Positions 27,145 to 33,842 of a stretch of 64,000 nucleotides of DNA are shown here, in pieces. Under the pieces are notes generated by a model. That model was not told the origin of the DNA. It searched no databases and worked only from the letters and a program-made list of their open reading frames with translations. Source of the DNA: Kaistella sp. SH40-3 (GTDB lineage Bacteria > Bacteroidota > Bacteroidia > Flavobacteriales > Weeksellaceae); contig NZ_JAQYUS010000002.1 of the NCBI RefSeq assembly GCF_030686865.1, positions 124,001-188,000 on the forward strand, in the 5' to 3' direction. Position 1 is the first letter of the stretch, and the number at the start of each line of letters is the position of its first letter. The position numbers and the translations under genes were made by a program.

Positions 27145-28548
27145 TTACATCGGTTGTTGCGGTTTCAACATATTTTCCGGATCAAGAATCTCATTTAATC
27201 TTTCTTCCGATAAAATACCACGTTCCAAAACTAGATCGTAAACACTTCTACCCGTTTCCAAAGCTTCTTTAGCAATTTCTGTGGAGTTTTTATAACCGAT
27301 ATACGGATTTAAAGCCGTTACAATTCCAATGCTATTTCTAACCATATTTAAGCATGCATCTTTGTTGGCAGTAATTCCAACAATACATTTTTCTCTTAAA
27401 GTATCCATTGCGTTTCCTAAAAAAAGCATACTTTCCATGATTGAATGGGAAAGAACGGGCTCCATGACATTCAATTGTAACTGACCTGCTTCTGCGGCGA
27501 AAGTTACCGTTAAATCATTCCCTATAACTTTAAAACATACTTGATTCACCACTTCTGGAATTACTGGATTTACTTTACCCGGCATAATAGAAGAACCTGG
27601 TTGCATTGCCGGAAGGTTGATTTCAAAAAATCCCGCTCTTGGTCCGGAAGAAAGCAAACGCAAATCATTACAAATTTTAGAAAGTTTCACAGCCAATCTT
27701 TTTAAAGCCGAAGAATAAATCACATAAGATCCAGTATCAGGAGTTGCTTCAACTAAATTCGGAGCCGAGATCACTGCATACCCTGTTAGTTGAGAAAGGT
27801 TTCTGGCACAAAGATTCGCATACCCAACTGGCGCATTTAAACCTGTACCGATGGCTGTTGCACCCATATTAACTTCCAGAAAAAGATTGGAATTGGCATT
27901 TAATTTAGATATATCTTCTTCTAAAGTTGCCGCGTATGCTTCAAATTCTTGTCCCATACTCATTGGAACTGCATCTTGCAATTGAGTTCTTCCCATTTTG
28001 ATAACAGGCGCAAGTTCTTTTCCTTTTGCACGAAATGCTTCAACAATTTTCTTTAATTTTTCAACCAATTCAGCATTCATTGCAAGCAAAGCCATTTTTA
28101 ATGATGTTGGATAGGCGTCATTCGTCGATTGTGAAAGGTTGATATGATCATTTGGAGAACAAAATTGATAATCACCTTTTTCTTTTCCTAATTTTTCTAA
28201 AACTCTATTAGCAATTACTTCATTGGCATTCATATTCACCGAAGTTCCTGCTCCACCTTGAATCATGTCGATCGGAAATTCTTCATGCAACTTTCCGGCA
28301 ATAAGTTCATCACAAGTTTCTGCGATCAATTTGTAGAGATTTTCATCCAATAATCCCAATTCGTAATTGGTTTTTGCAGCCGCTTTTTTGACCACTCCCA
28401 ACCCTCTAATAAAATGTGGATAAGAAGAAAGTGTTTGGCCCGAAATTTTAAAGTTATCAATGGCTCTCTGGGTTTGAACTCCATAATAGGCACCAGCAGG
28501 AACTTGTAATGTCCCTAATAAATCGCTTTCATTTCTGAAATTTTCCAT
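27145..28548 (-). CDS. aspA: Aspartate ammonia-lyase
   Basis: A 467-residue member of the fumarase/aspartase superfamily that reversibly deaminates L-aspartate to fumarate. The signature GSSIMPGKVNPVIPE is complete, and the regions NVNMNANEV, HDHxNxSQS-like (NDHINLSQSTND) and GRTQLQDAVP match aspartase rather than fumarase C. It is cytosolic. Together with the S46 peptidase that releases acidic dipeptides, it points to growth on aspartate/glutamate. It lies between the amidase terminator and the M16 gene. Confidence 0.92.
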   Translation of the reverse strand: MENFRNESDLLGTLQVPAGAYYGVQTQRAIDNFKISGQTLSSYPHFIRGLGVVKKAAAKTNYELGLLDENLYKLIAETCDELIAGKLHEEFPIDMIQGGAGTSVNMNANEVIANRVLEKLGKEKGDYQFCSPNDHINLSQSTNDAYPTSLKMALLAMNAELVEKLKKIVEAFRAKGKELAPVIKMGRTQLQDAVPMSMGQEFEAYAATLEEDISKLNANSNLFLEVNMGATAIGTGLNAPVGYANLCARNLSQLTGYAVISAPNLVEATPDTGSYVIYSSALKRLAVKLSKICNDLRLLSSGPRAGFFEINLPAMQPGSSIMPGKVNPVIPEVVNQVCFKVIGNDLTVTFAAEAGQLQLNVMEPVLSHSIMESMLFLGNAMDTLREKCIVGITANKDACLNMVRNSIGIVTALNPYIGYKNSTEIAKEALETGRSVYDLVLERGILSEERLNEILDPENMLKPQQPM

Positions 28549-28612
28549 AAAAATAAATTGTTGAGAAGTTAAGTTTATATACTAAATTATTCAATTGATT
28601 TAAAAATCTATA

Positions 28613-28645
28613 TCTAAAAAGTGAGCGATTATTTTCGCTCACTTT
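28613..28645 (-). terminator. Terminator of the amidase gene
   Basis: AAAGTGAGCG pairs with CGCTCACTTT over an 8-base loop. On the minus strand it runs into TTTTT, directly after the amidase stop. Confidence 0.82.
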
Positions 28646-28662
28646 AAGAATCGTAAAGATAT

Positions 28663-29679
28663 TTATTTATTCGGATACTTCAGGTTTAAAGCTTGCAAAA
28701 TTGCCCAAGTTTCAGCATCTATCATTCCCGAATAATTTTGCGGGCGGAAATGATACTGAAAAGTCTCAACTGTTTTCTTAGTAGCATCATCATAAGTTCC
28801 GTTTGGATTAATATCATACCCGAAATCACGCAAGGCAGTCTGAATTTTAAATACGAAAGATGGAACAGTCATTTGCATCGCATAATCCTCTAGAACAGCA
28901 GTATCATAAAAGGTTTGTTTCGTGGTTTCATCATACCACATCCCGATTTGGTATTCATCATATAATTTTTTCCATGGAAAGTTGGGTCCTGGATCCTGCT
29001 TTCTTGTAGGTGCAATATCGGAGTGTCCCAAAATATTTGTTGGCGGAACCATATATCTGGTTGCAATATCTTTGACCAAAACAGCAATTTTTTTCACTTG
29101 TGCATCTGGGTATTCCGGGAAAATTTTAATTCCACTTTCATCGGTTTTATAACCTGCATTTACAATTTCAATTCCGATAGAAGTATCGTTGAGCATTTTG
29201 TCTTTTCTCCAGGCACTAATTCCAGCGTGGTAGGCTCTTTTATTTTCGTCAACCAACTGGTAGATTTCATTATCTCCTAAATCATTCACTAAATAATGGG
29301 CGCTCACTGATTGCTGAGTAAGAACATTCAACGACTTATCATCATCTAAAGCAGTATAATGTAAAATAATATACTTCTGTCTAAAATTTTGAGCAACTGC
29401 CGGAAAAAATGTTTTTACCACTTTACAACCACTCGGATTTGCCGAAACAATAGAACCATAACTTATCGTATTATCGTTTTTGGTGATATCGCCGATATTT
29501 TCCTTGAAAAAATCCAGTTCACCGTTATGTTCTATCTTGGGTTTGTGAACAGGAATTTCAGGTTTTACAGGTGAAACTTTAGGTAATGTTGGTTTCGCAA
29601 CAACTGTTTGTGTTTTTTTTTGTGTTCCGCAAGAAACAATTAGCAAACTTAAGAATATGATAGATAACGATTTACGCAT
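28663..29679 (-). CDS. N-acetylmuramoyl-L-alanine amidase, lipoprotein with peptidoglycan-binding domain
   Basis: A 338-residue lipoprotein: the signal ends LLIVSC with the lipidated Cys17, followed by a Pro/Lys linker. The Amidase_2 (PGRP-like) domain spans about 85-245 with YIILHYTA, the second zinc His in LGHSDIAP and the Asp of KQDPGPNFPW, so all three zinc ligands are present. A PG_binding_1 module follows at about 275-335 (TALRDFGYDINPNGTYDDAT). This is the AmiD-like layout: an outer-membrane lipoprotein that cuts the amide between MurNAc and the stem peptide. It is a single-gene unit with its own terminator. Confidence 0.9.
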   Translation of the reverse strand: MRKSLSIIFLSLLIVSCGTQKKTQTVVAKPTLPKVSPVKPEIPVHKPKIEHNGELDFFKENIGDITKNDNTISYGSIVSANPSGCKVVKTFFPAVAQNFRQKYIILHYTALDDDKSLNVLTQQSVSAHYLVNDLGDNEIYQLVDENKRAYHAGISAWRKDKMLNDTSIGIEIVNAGYKTDESGIKIFPEYPDAQVKKIAVLVKDIATRYMVPPTNILGHSDIAPTRKQDPGPNFPWKKLYDEYQIGMWYDETTKQTFYDTAVLEDYAMQMTVPSFVFKIQTALRDFGYDINPNGTYDDATKKTVETFQYHFRPQNYSGMIDAETWAILQALNLKYPNK

Positions 29680-29737
29680 GCGACTTAAAATATTTAAAAA
29701 TTAGATTCAAAAATACGAATAAATTTTAGGAAATATT

Positions 29738-29769
29738 TTTGGTTTATAACAAAAACTCTTTTATATTTG
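29738..29769 (+). promoter_or_regulatory. Promoter of the tRNA array
   Basis: TTTG at 29738-29741, then exactly 20 bases, then TATATTTG at 29762-29769. This is the full Bacteroidota sigma-A consensus (TTTG-N19/21-TAnnTTTG) and lies 42 bases before the tRNA-Ser. Confidence 0.85.
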
Positions 29770-29811
29770 CACTCGCAATTACAGAACAGAAGCTCTTATA
29801 AATATTGCACT

Positions 29812-29898
29812 GGAGAGTTGCCTGAGTGGCCGAAAGGACATGTTTGCTAAACATGCGTACTGGAAACGGTACCAAGGGTTCGAATCCCTTACTCTCCG
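29812..29898 (+). tRNA. tRNA-Ser (GCT)
   Basis: 87 bases with acceptor GGAGAGT/ACTCTCC, discriminator G, anticodon stem CATGT/ACATG around TTGCTAA (anticodon GCT at 29846-29848), a long class II variable arm, and T arm GGGTTCGAATCCC. CCA is not encoded. No hairpin separates it from tRNA-Pro, so both are probably one transcript. Confidence 0.96.
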
Positions 29899-29921
29899 CA
29901 ACTTTCGCAAAAAAAATTATT

Positions 29922-29996
29922 CGGGGCGTAGCGTAGTCCGGTCATCGCGCCTGGTTTGGGACCAGGAGGTCGCAGGTTCGAATCCTGCCGCCCCGA
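29922..29996 (+). tRNA. tRNA-Pro (TGG), copy 1
   Basis: 75 bases; acceptor CGGGGCG/CGCCCCG, anticodon stem CCTGG/CCAGG with loop TTTGGGA (TGG at 29957-29959), T arm GCAGGTTCGAATCCTGC. CCA is not encoded. Identical to the copy at 30297. Confidence 0.96.
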
Positions 29997-30002
29997 CTTT
30001 AT

Positions 30003-30030
30003 AGAAAACTCTTTCGAGAGTTTTCTTTTT
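30003..30030 (+). terminator. UUCG-loop hairpin after tRNA-Pro copy 1
   Basis: AGAAAACTCT, loop TTCG, AGAGTTTTCT, then TTTT. A 10-bp stem with a very stable tetraloop. It sits between tRNA-Pro and tRNA-Arg and may be a partial terminator or a processing signal. Confidence 0.7.
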
Positions 30031-30078
30031 TAAAAAACTTCATCTTCCCAACGATGAGTTTTAAAATCCCAAAAAATT

Positions 30079-30152
30079 GGGTGCGTAGCTCAGCTGGATA
30101 GAGCATCTGCCTTCTAAGCAGACGGTCACAGGTTCGAATCCTGTCGCGCTCA
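30079..30152 (+). tRNA. tRNA-Arg (TCT), copy 1
   Basis: 74 bases; acceptor GGGTGCG pairs with CGCGCTC through two G-U pairs, anticodon stem TCTGC/GCAGA with loop CTTCTAA (anticodon TCT), T arm ACAGGTTCGAATCCTGT. CCA is not encoded. Identical to the copy at 30452. Confidence 0.95.
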
Positions 30153-30155
30153 CTG

Positions 30156-30187
30156 AAAAGACCGAGAATTTTCTCAGTCTTTTTTTG
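30156..30187 (+). terminator. Terminator after tRNA-Arg copy 1
   Basis: AAAAGACCGAGAA pairs with TTCTCAGTCTTTT with a single mismatch and is followed by seven T. Confidence 0.78.
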
Positions 30188-30194
30188 TTTAATT

Positions 30195-30278
30195 GTAGAG
30201 AAGTTGACTCAGTTGGAAAGATAGGTTTGATAAACAGACGCATAGTAATTTCAACAGGAGTAAATAGTTTTTTCTCCG
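30195..30278 (+). pseudogene. Degenerate tRNA relic, probably a former tRNA-Ser copy
   Basis: This 84-base stretch lies in the second tRNA unit at the place where tRNA-Ser lies in the first. It keeps several tRNA-Ser-like pieces: GTTGACTCAGTTGGAAAG against GTTGCCTGAGTGGCCGAAAG, GTTTGATAAACA against GTTTGCTAAACA, and CTCCGC at the 3' end. The T arm GGTTCGAATCC and most acceptor pairing are lost, so it should not yield a working tRNA. The alignment was made by eye; descent from another tRNA is possible. Confidence 0.5.
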
Positions 30279-30296
30279 CCATATTAAAAATGCACT

Positions 30297-30371
30297 CGGG
30301 GCGTAGCGTAGTCCGGTCATCGCGCCTGGTTTGGGACCAGGAGGTCGCAGGTTCGAATCCTGCCGCCCCGA
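30297..30371 (+). tRNA. tRNA-Pro (TGG), copy 2
   Basis: All 75 bases are the same as in the copy at 29922, including anticodon loop TTTGGGA. It has no own consensus promoter in the 100 bases upstream that I can see, so it may depend on read-through or on a weak site. Confidence 0.95.
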
Positions 30372-30377
30372 CTTTAT

Positions 30378-30406
30378 AAAAAACTCTTTCTAGAGTTTTT
30401 TTTTTA
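30378..30406 (+). terminator. Hairpin after tRNA-Pro copy 2
   Basis: AAAAAACTCT, loop TTCT, AGAGTTTTTT, followed by more T. It is the counterpart of the UUCG hairpin at 30003, with the loop changed from TTCG to TTCT. Confidence 0.7.
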
Positions 30407-30451
30407 AAAGAACTTCATCTTTCCAACGATGAGTTTGAAAATCCCAAAATT

Positions 30452-30525
30452 GGGTGCGTAGCTCAGCTGGATAGAGCATCTGCCTTCTAAGCAGACGGTC
30501 ACAGGTTCGAATCCTGTCGCGCTCA
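30452..30525 (+). tRNA. tRNA-Arg (TCT), copy 2
   Basis: Same 74 bases as the copy at 30079. The preceding spacer (CATCTTTCCAACGATGAG) is also a near copy of that before the first tRNA-Arg. Confidence 0.95.
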
Positions 30526-30528
30526 CTG

Positions 30529-30560
30529 AAAAGACTGAGAATATTTTCTCGGTCTTTTTT
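30529..30560 (+). terminator. Terminator at the end of the tRNA array
   Basis: AAAAGACTGAGAA pairs with TTCTCGGTCTTTT (one G-U pair), followed by a T run. It is the counterpart of the hairpin at 30156. Confidence 0.8.
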
Positions 30561-30706
30561 TGTGTTTAAAATTTTAAAACACTCTTATTTCACTTAAAGA
30601 TGCATTTTACTAAGTCCTTCAAAAATAGTATATTAAAGATCTGTGATTGCCAAAACGTAGTTTTCAAAAAGTTTTTTTTATAAGAACTAAATCAATTTCT
30701 ATTTGC

Positions 30707-30714
30707 TAAATTTG
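30707..30714 (+). promoter_or_regulatory. -7 box of the GldA-like ATPase gene
   Basis: TAAATTTG matches the TAnnTTTG consensus, 20 bases before the ATG. A -33 TTTG is not obvious. Confidence 0.6.
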
Positions 30715-30734
30715 CGTTTCATTAAATAAAATTC

Positions 30735-31430
30735 ATGTCACTACAAATCATTAATCTTACTAAAAAATTCGGCCTGCAAACCGCTTTGAACAATATTAAT
30801 ATTGAAATCAATAAGATTGAGATTATCGGCTTATTGGGTCCAAATGGTGCCGGGAAATCTACATTAATGAAATCAATTGTTGGCGCAGTAAAAATTGATG
30901 AAGGACAAATATTTTTTAATGGAAAGGAGATTCGTGAAGATGAAATTGAAGCCAAAAAAAATATGGGTTTTTTACCAGAAAATAATCCACTCTACAATGA
31001 AATGTATGTAAAAGAATATTTGAGTTTTGTGGCAGATATTCATCAAGTTTCAAAAGAAAGAATTGATGAAGTAATCGAACTGGTTGGAATTACACCTGAA
31101 AAAACAAAAACGATTTCTCAACTTTCAAAAGGATACAAACAAAGAGTTGGTTTGGCTCAGGCGATTTTACATTCACCAGATTTATTGATTTTAGATGAGC
31201 CAACAAATGGACTCGATCCGAATCAAATTATTGAAATCAGAAATGTAATTAGAGAAATCGGGAAAGAAAAAACGGTAATTCTATCAACACACATTATGCA
31301 GGAAGTAGAAGCACTCTGTTCCCGCGTCATTTTGATACACGAGGGCAACATTATACAAGACTCCAATATTGAGGAGTTTAAAGGCAAATACAGCAGTTTA
31401 GAAGAAGCATTCGCCAGGTATACTCATTAA
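30735..31430 (+). CDS. ABC transporter ATP-binding protein, GldA-like
   Basis: A 231-residue ATPase with Walker A GPNGAGKST (35-43), signature LSKGYKQRVG, Walker B LLILDEP and the D-loop segment NGLDPNQ, all intact. The stretch GFLPENNPLYNEMYVKEYLSF and STHIMQEVEALCSRVI closely resemble GldA, the ATPase of the gliding ABC transporter GldAFG. It is shorter than the roughly 300-residue GldA that I recall, lacking the C-terminal extension. No permease gene (gldF, gldG) lies nearby, so its partner is encoded elsewhere. It has its own promoter and a shared terminator. Confidence 0.82.
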   Translation: MSLQIINLTKKFGLQTALNNINIEINKIEIIGLLGPNGAGKSTLMKSIVGAVKIDEGQIFFNGKEIREDEIEAKKNMGFLPENNPLYNEMYVKEYLSFVADIHQVSKERIDEVIELVGITPEKTKTISQLSKGYKQRVGLAQAILHSPDLLILDEPTNGLDPNQIIEIRNVIREIGKEKTVILSTHIMQEVEALCSRVILIHEGNIIQDSNIEEFKGKYSSLEEAFARYTH

Positions 31431-31434
31431 ATAC

Positions 31435-31466
31435 AAAAGCCCTGAATGAGATATTCAGGGCTTTTT
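31435..31466. terminator. Bidirectional terminator between ATPase and SRPBCC genes
   Basis: A 13-bp perfect stem (AAAAGCCCTGAAT / ATTCAGGGCTTTT) with a GAGAT loop, between convergent genes. Confidence 0.87.
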
Positions 31467-31482
31467 CAATATATTTGATTTC

Positions 31483-31869
31483 TTAGATCTTTTCGATATT
31501 ATCGGTTAAAGCGTCGATAAAGTTTTTCAAAGGTTTTTCAACCATCATTTTAATAAACGGATTAAATTTCCCTTCAAAAAGCAATTGAACTTCAGTTTGG
31601 TTTTCATTAACTGGATTCATCATTCCTTTTAAAGCAAAATCTAAACTTGAACTAGCAGATTTCAAAGTCACTTGATTTTCCGTCACTTCTTCAATTACCA
31701 AAGCGATTTCTGGCATTCCTTTTAGACTGAATTTAAAACCTTGATCACGAACTTCGAAACTCTGTAAAGAATCGGGCATGAGTTCTCGGTATCCTTCTGG
31801 TGTGTTTAACATTTCAACCAGTTCTTTTCCCGATTTATTTACGATTATCTTACGTCCTTCTAGATTCAT
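31483..31869 (-). CDS. Small SRPBCC-fold protein
   Basis: A 128-residue cytosolic protein. The pattern (GRKIIVNKSGKELVEMLNTPEGYRELMPDSLQSFE, then alternating strands, then a C-terminal helix VEKPLKNFIDALTDNIEKI) fits the START-like SRPBCC fold, which binds hydrophobic ligands. No ligand or pathway can be assigned. Its start is only 32 bases from the divergent Nudix gene, and a minus-strand -7 box lies at 31899. Confidence 0.75.
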   Translation of the reverse strand: MNLEGRKIIVNKSGKELVEMLNTPEGYRELMPDSLQSFEVRDQGFKFSLKGMPEIALVIEEVTENQVTLKSASSSLDFALKGMMNPVNENQTEVQLLFEGKFNPFIKMMVEKPLKNFIDALTDNIEKI

Positions 31870-31874
31870 TTTTA

Positions 31875-31882
31875 TATTTTTG
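31875..31882 (+). promoter_or_regulatory. -7 box of the Nudix gene
   Basis: TATTTTTG matches TAnnTTTG, 19 bases before the ATG at 31902. It lies inside the leader of the divergent SRPBCC gene. Confidence 0.6.
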
Positions 31883-31898
31883 TATTATTAAAACGTTG

Positions 31899-31906
31899 CA
31901 AATGTA
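31899..31906 (-). promoter_or_regulatory. -7 box of the SRPBCC gene
   Basis: On the minus strand this reads TACATTTG, a match to TAnnTTTG, 29 bases before the SRPBCC start. It covers the ATG of the Nudix gene on the other strand. Confidence 0.5.
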
Positions 31907-32507
31907 TAAAGTTTTTGTGAATGAAAAAAAATTATCGATTACTAAATACCCAGAAAATACCGAAAAGAGATTTAGATATGAAGGTACCTCTACTTTAGAA
32001 ATTGCAATAGATCTTTTGGAAAATACGTCTTGTTCTGAAGTTAATATTTATGGTGATAATTTACAAGAGATTTGGGAAGATTTTTCTCAAATGTTTAAAG
32101 TAATTGAAGCAGCTGGCGGAGTTGTGAGTAATCAAAAAGAAGAAATTTTATTTATCCGCCGCATCGGAAAATGGGATTTAGCCAAAGGAAAAATAGAAAA
32201 AGGCGAATCTTTAGAACAGGCGGCCTTGCGGGAAATAGAAGAAGAAACAGGCCTGAAGGAACTAATCTTAGAAGAATTTCTAAACACTACTTTTCATATT
32301 TATACCGAAAGAAATGGCGAAAAAATTCTGAAAACTACCTATTGGTTTAAAATATCATATGTTGGAAATTCGGCTCCAATTCCACAAATAGAAGAAGGCA
32401 TTTCGGAAGTTTCCTGGAAAAATGAAAAGGAAATCCTGTCTGAAGTTTTCCCAATGACTTTTGAAAACATCAAACTTATTTTAAAAGATTTCTGGAATTT
32501 AGATTAA
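31902..32507 (+). CDS. Nudix hydrolase
   Basis: 201 residues from the ATG at 31902 (MYKVFVNEKK). The frame is open from 31800, but that part overlaps the SRPBCC gene and lies before the -7 box. Residues 1-65 are a small N-terminal domain of unknown role. The Nudix box at 96-118 (GKIEKGE, then REIEEETGL) is complete, so Mg-dependent pyrophosphohydrolase activity is expected. The substrate is unknown. The stop codon overlaps the end of the convergent murF by 4 bases. Confidence 0.88.
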   Translation: MYKVFVNEKKLSITKYPENTEKRFRYEGTSTLEIAIDLLENTSCSEVNIYGDNLQEIWEDFSQMFKVIEAAGGVVSNQKEEILFIRRIGKWDLAKGKIEKGESLEQAALREIEEETGLKELILEEFLNTTFHIYTERNGEKILKTTYWFKISYVGNSAPIPQIEEGISEVSWKNEKEILSEVFPMTFENIKLILKDFWNLD

Positions 32508-33778
32508 TCAATAAACTCTAAAATTTGCTCTAAAGCAATTCCGCGAGACGCTTTTAACAAAATGTTTTTAGAATCTATTTTATTTGATTTCAAATATTCT
32601 GACAGTTCCTTTGAATTTTCAAAAGATTTAGAATTCTTATTTACTTTTTTAAATTCATTTCCGACTGTAATAATTTCATCAAAATTAAGAGCATTTGCCA
32701 ACGCAAGAATCGCCTGATGTTCTTTTACGGATTCCTCGCCCAACTCCAACATATCTCCAATAATGATTGTTTTAGATCCCTGAAATTCTTTAAAGTTTTT
32801 CAAAGATTCTGTCATTGAACTCGGATTTGCATTATACGTATCGAGTACAAAAACTTTCCCACTCTTTTCGACAACCTGCGATCGCATATTGGTTGGCAGA
32901 TAATTTTCAATGGCTCTTTTAATTTGATCAAAATCTACCTCAAAATGAAAACCCAAACTCGCAGCAGCACACAGATTAGTGAAGTTATAATTCCCTGTTA
33001 ATTTCGATAATGCTTGCTTTCCCTGATAACTTAAACCCACCAAATTATCTTTTGAAAATTCCTCAAACTGATAATCAGAAGTAGTCGCGCCGAAAGTAAT
33101 TTTTGACACGTAATCTTCGGTCTTTTCAATTTGAATAGGATCATTTTCATTCACCAAGATCGTTTGATTGTTATTTTTTAGATAATCATACAATTCCGAT
33201 TTTCCTTTAATCACGCCTTCAAAACCACCGAATCCTTCCAGGTGCGCTTTCCCAAAATTGGTAATATAACCGAAATTTGGTTGTGCAATCTCGCAAAGCA
33301 TTTCAATCTCTTGCTGATGGTTTGCACCCATTTCAATTACCGCAATCTCATGTTGCGGTTTAATCGAAAGCAAAGTCAAGGGAACGCCGATATGATTATT
33401 GAGGTTTCCAAAAGTATATTGTACAGAATATTTTTGCGATAGAACTGCATGAATAATTTCTTTCGTAGTTGTTTTACCATTACTACCCGTTAAACCAATA
33501 ATCGGTATCTCGAGTTGATTTCTATGGTGTTTAGCCAAATCCTGCAAGAATTTTAAAGTTGAGGGAACATAAAAAATATTTCGTTTTTCATTTTCAAATT
33601 CTTTCTGTTCTACAATAACCGCTAATGCTCCTATATCAATTGCATTTTCAGCCAATGTTGCGGCATTAAATGATTCACCAGAAAAAGCAAAAAACAAATC
33701 GTTTTTCTCAATGTTTCTACTGTCGATGGTAACTTTTTCGCATTTTAAAAAAAGCGGATAAAAGGAAATTGCATTCAT
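32504..33778 (-). CDS. murF: UDP-N-acetylmuramoyl-tripeptide--D-alanyl-D-alanine ligase
   Basis: A 424-residue Mur ligase that adds D-Ala-D-Ala to the peptidoglycan precursor in the cytosol. It has the N-terminal substrate domain with TIDSRNIEKNDLFFAFSGE, the P-loop GLTGSNGKTTTKE (about 96-106), NLNNHIGVPLTLL and the C-terminal segment DTYNANPSSM that is specific to MurF. The start is only 12 bases past the gldJ terminator hairpin, so expression may come from read-through of gldJ or from a promoter inside that short region. It is not in a dcw cluster here, unlike most bacteria. Confidence 0.93.
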   Translation of the reverse strand: MNAISFYPLFLKCEKVTIDSRNIEKNDLFFAFSGESFNAATLAENAIDIGALAVIVEQKEFENEKRNIFYVPSTLKFLQDLAKHHRNQLEIPIIGLTGSNGKTTTKEIIHAVLSQKYSVQYTFGNLNNHIGVPLTLLSIKPQHEIAVIEMGANHQQEIEMLCEIAQPNFGYITNFGKAHLEGFGGFEGVIKGKSELYDYLKNNNQTILVNENDPIQIEKTEDYVSKITFGATTSDYQFEEFSKDNLVGLSYQGKQALSKLTGNYNFTNLCAAASLGFHFEVDFDQIKRAIENYLPTNMRSQVVEKSGKVFVLDTYNANPSSMTESLKNFKEFQGSKTIIIGDMLELGEESVKEHQAILALANALNFDEIITVGNEFKKVNKNSKSFENSKELSEYLKSNKIDSKNILLKASRGIALEQILEFID

Positions 33779-33789
33779 AGGTCAAAAAT

Positions 33790-33820
33790 AAAAAATCCTT
33801 CTGCAATTACAGAAGGATTT
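33790..33820 (-). terminator. Hairpin between gldJ and murF
   Basis: AAATCCTTCTG pairs with CAGAAGGATTT, with a T-rich run on the minus-strand 3' side. As it stands immediately before murF, it may act as terminator or attenuator. Confidence 0.75.
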
Positions 33821-33842
33821 GGAAAATATTTTACTAAAATTT

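Larger units (their letters stand above)
29922..30560 (+). repeat. Tandem duplication of the tRNA-Pro/tRNA-Arg unit
   Basis: Two copies of about 265 bases, offset by 373-375 bases (29922-30187 and 30297-30560). The tRNAs are identical, while the spacers and hairpins differ at scattered bases, so selection holds the tRNAs while the rest drifts. Confidence 0.85.

Noticed and set aside
30061-30282. Minus-strand ORF (73 codons) with a GFEPVTVCLEGRCSIQLSYAP-like product
   Set aside because: It is the antisense translation of tRNA-Arg and its spacer, a well-known false protein.
30185-30379. Plus-strand ORF (64 codons) over the tRNA relic and tRNA-Pro copy 2
   Set aside because: It reads straight through a tRNA gene.
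31800-31901. Extended N-terminus of the Nudix protein
   Set aside because: The extra 34 codons overlap the divergent SRPBCC gene and precede the -7 box.
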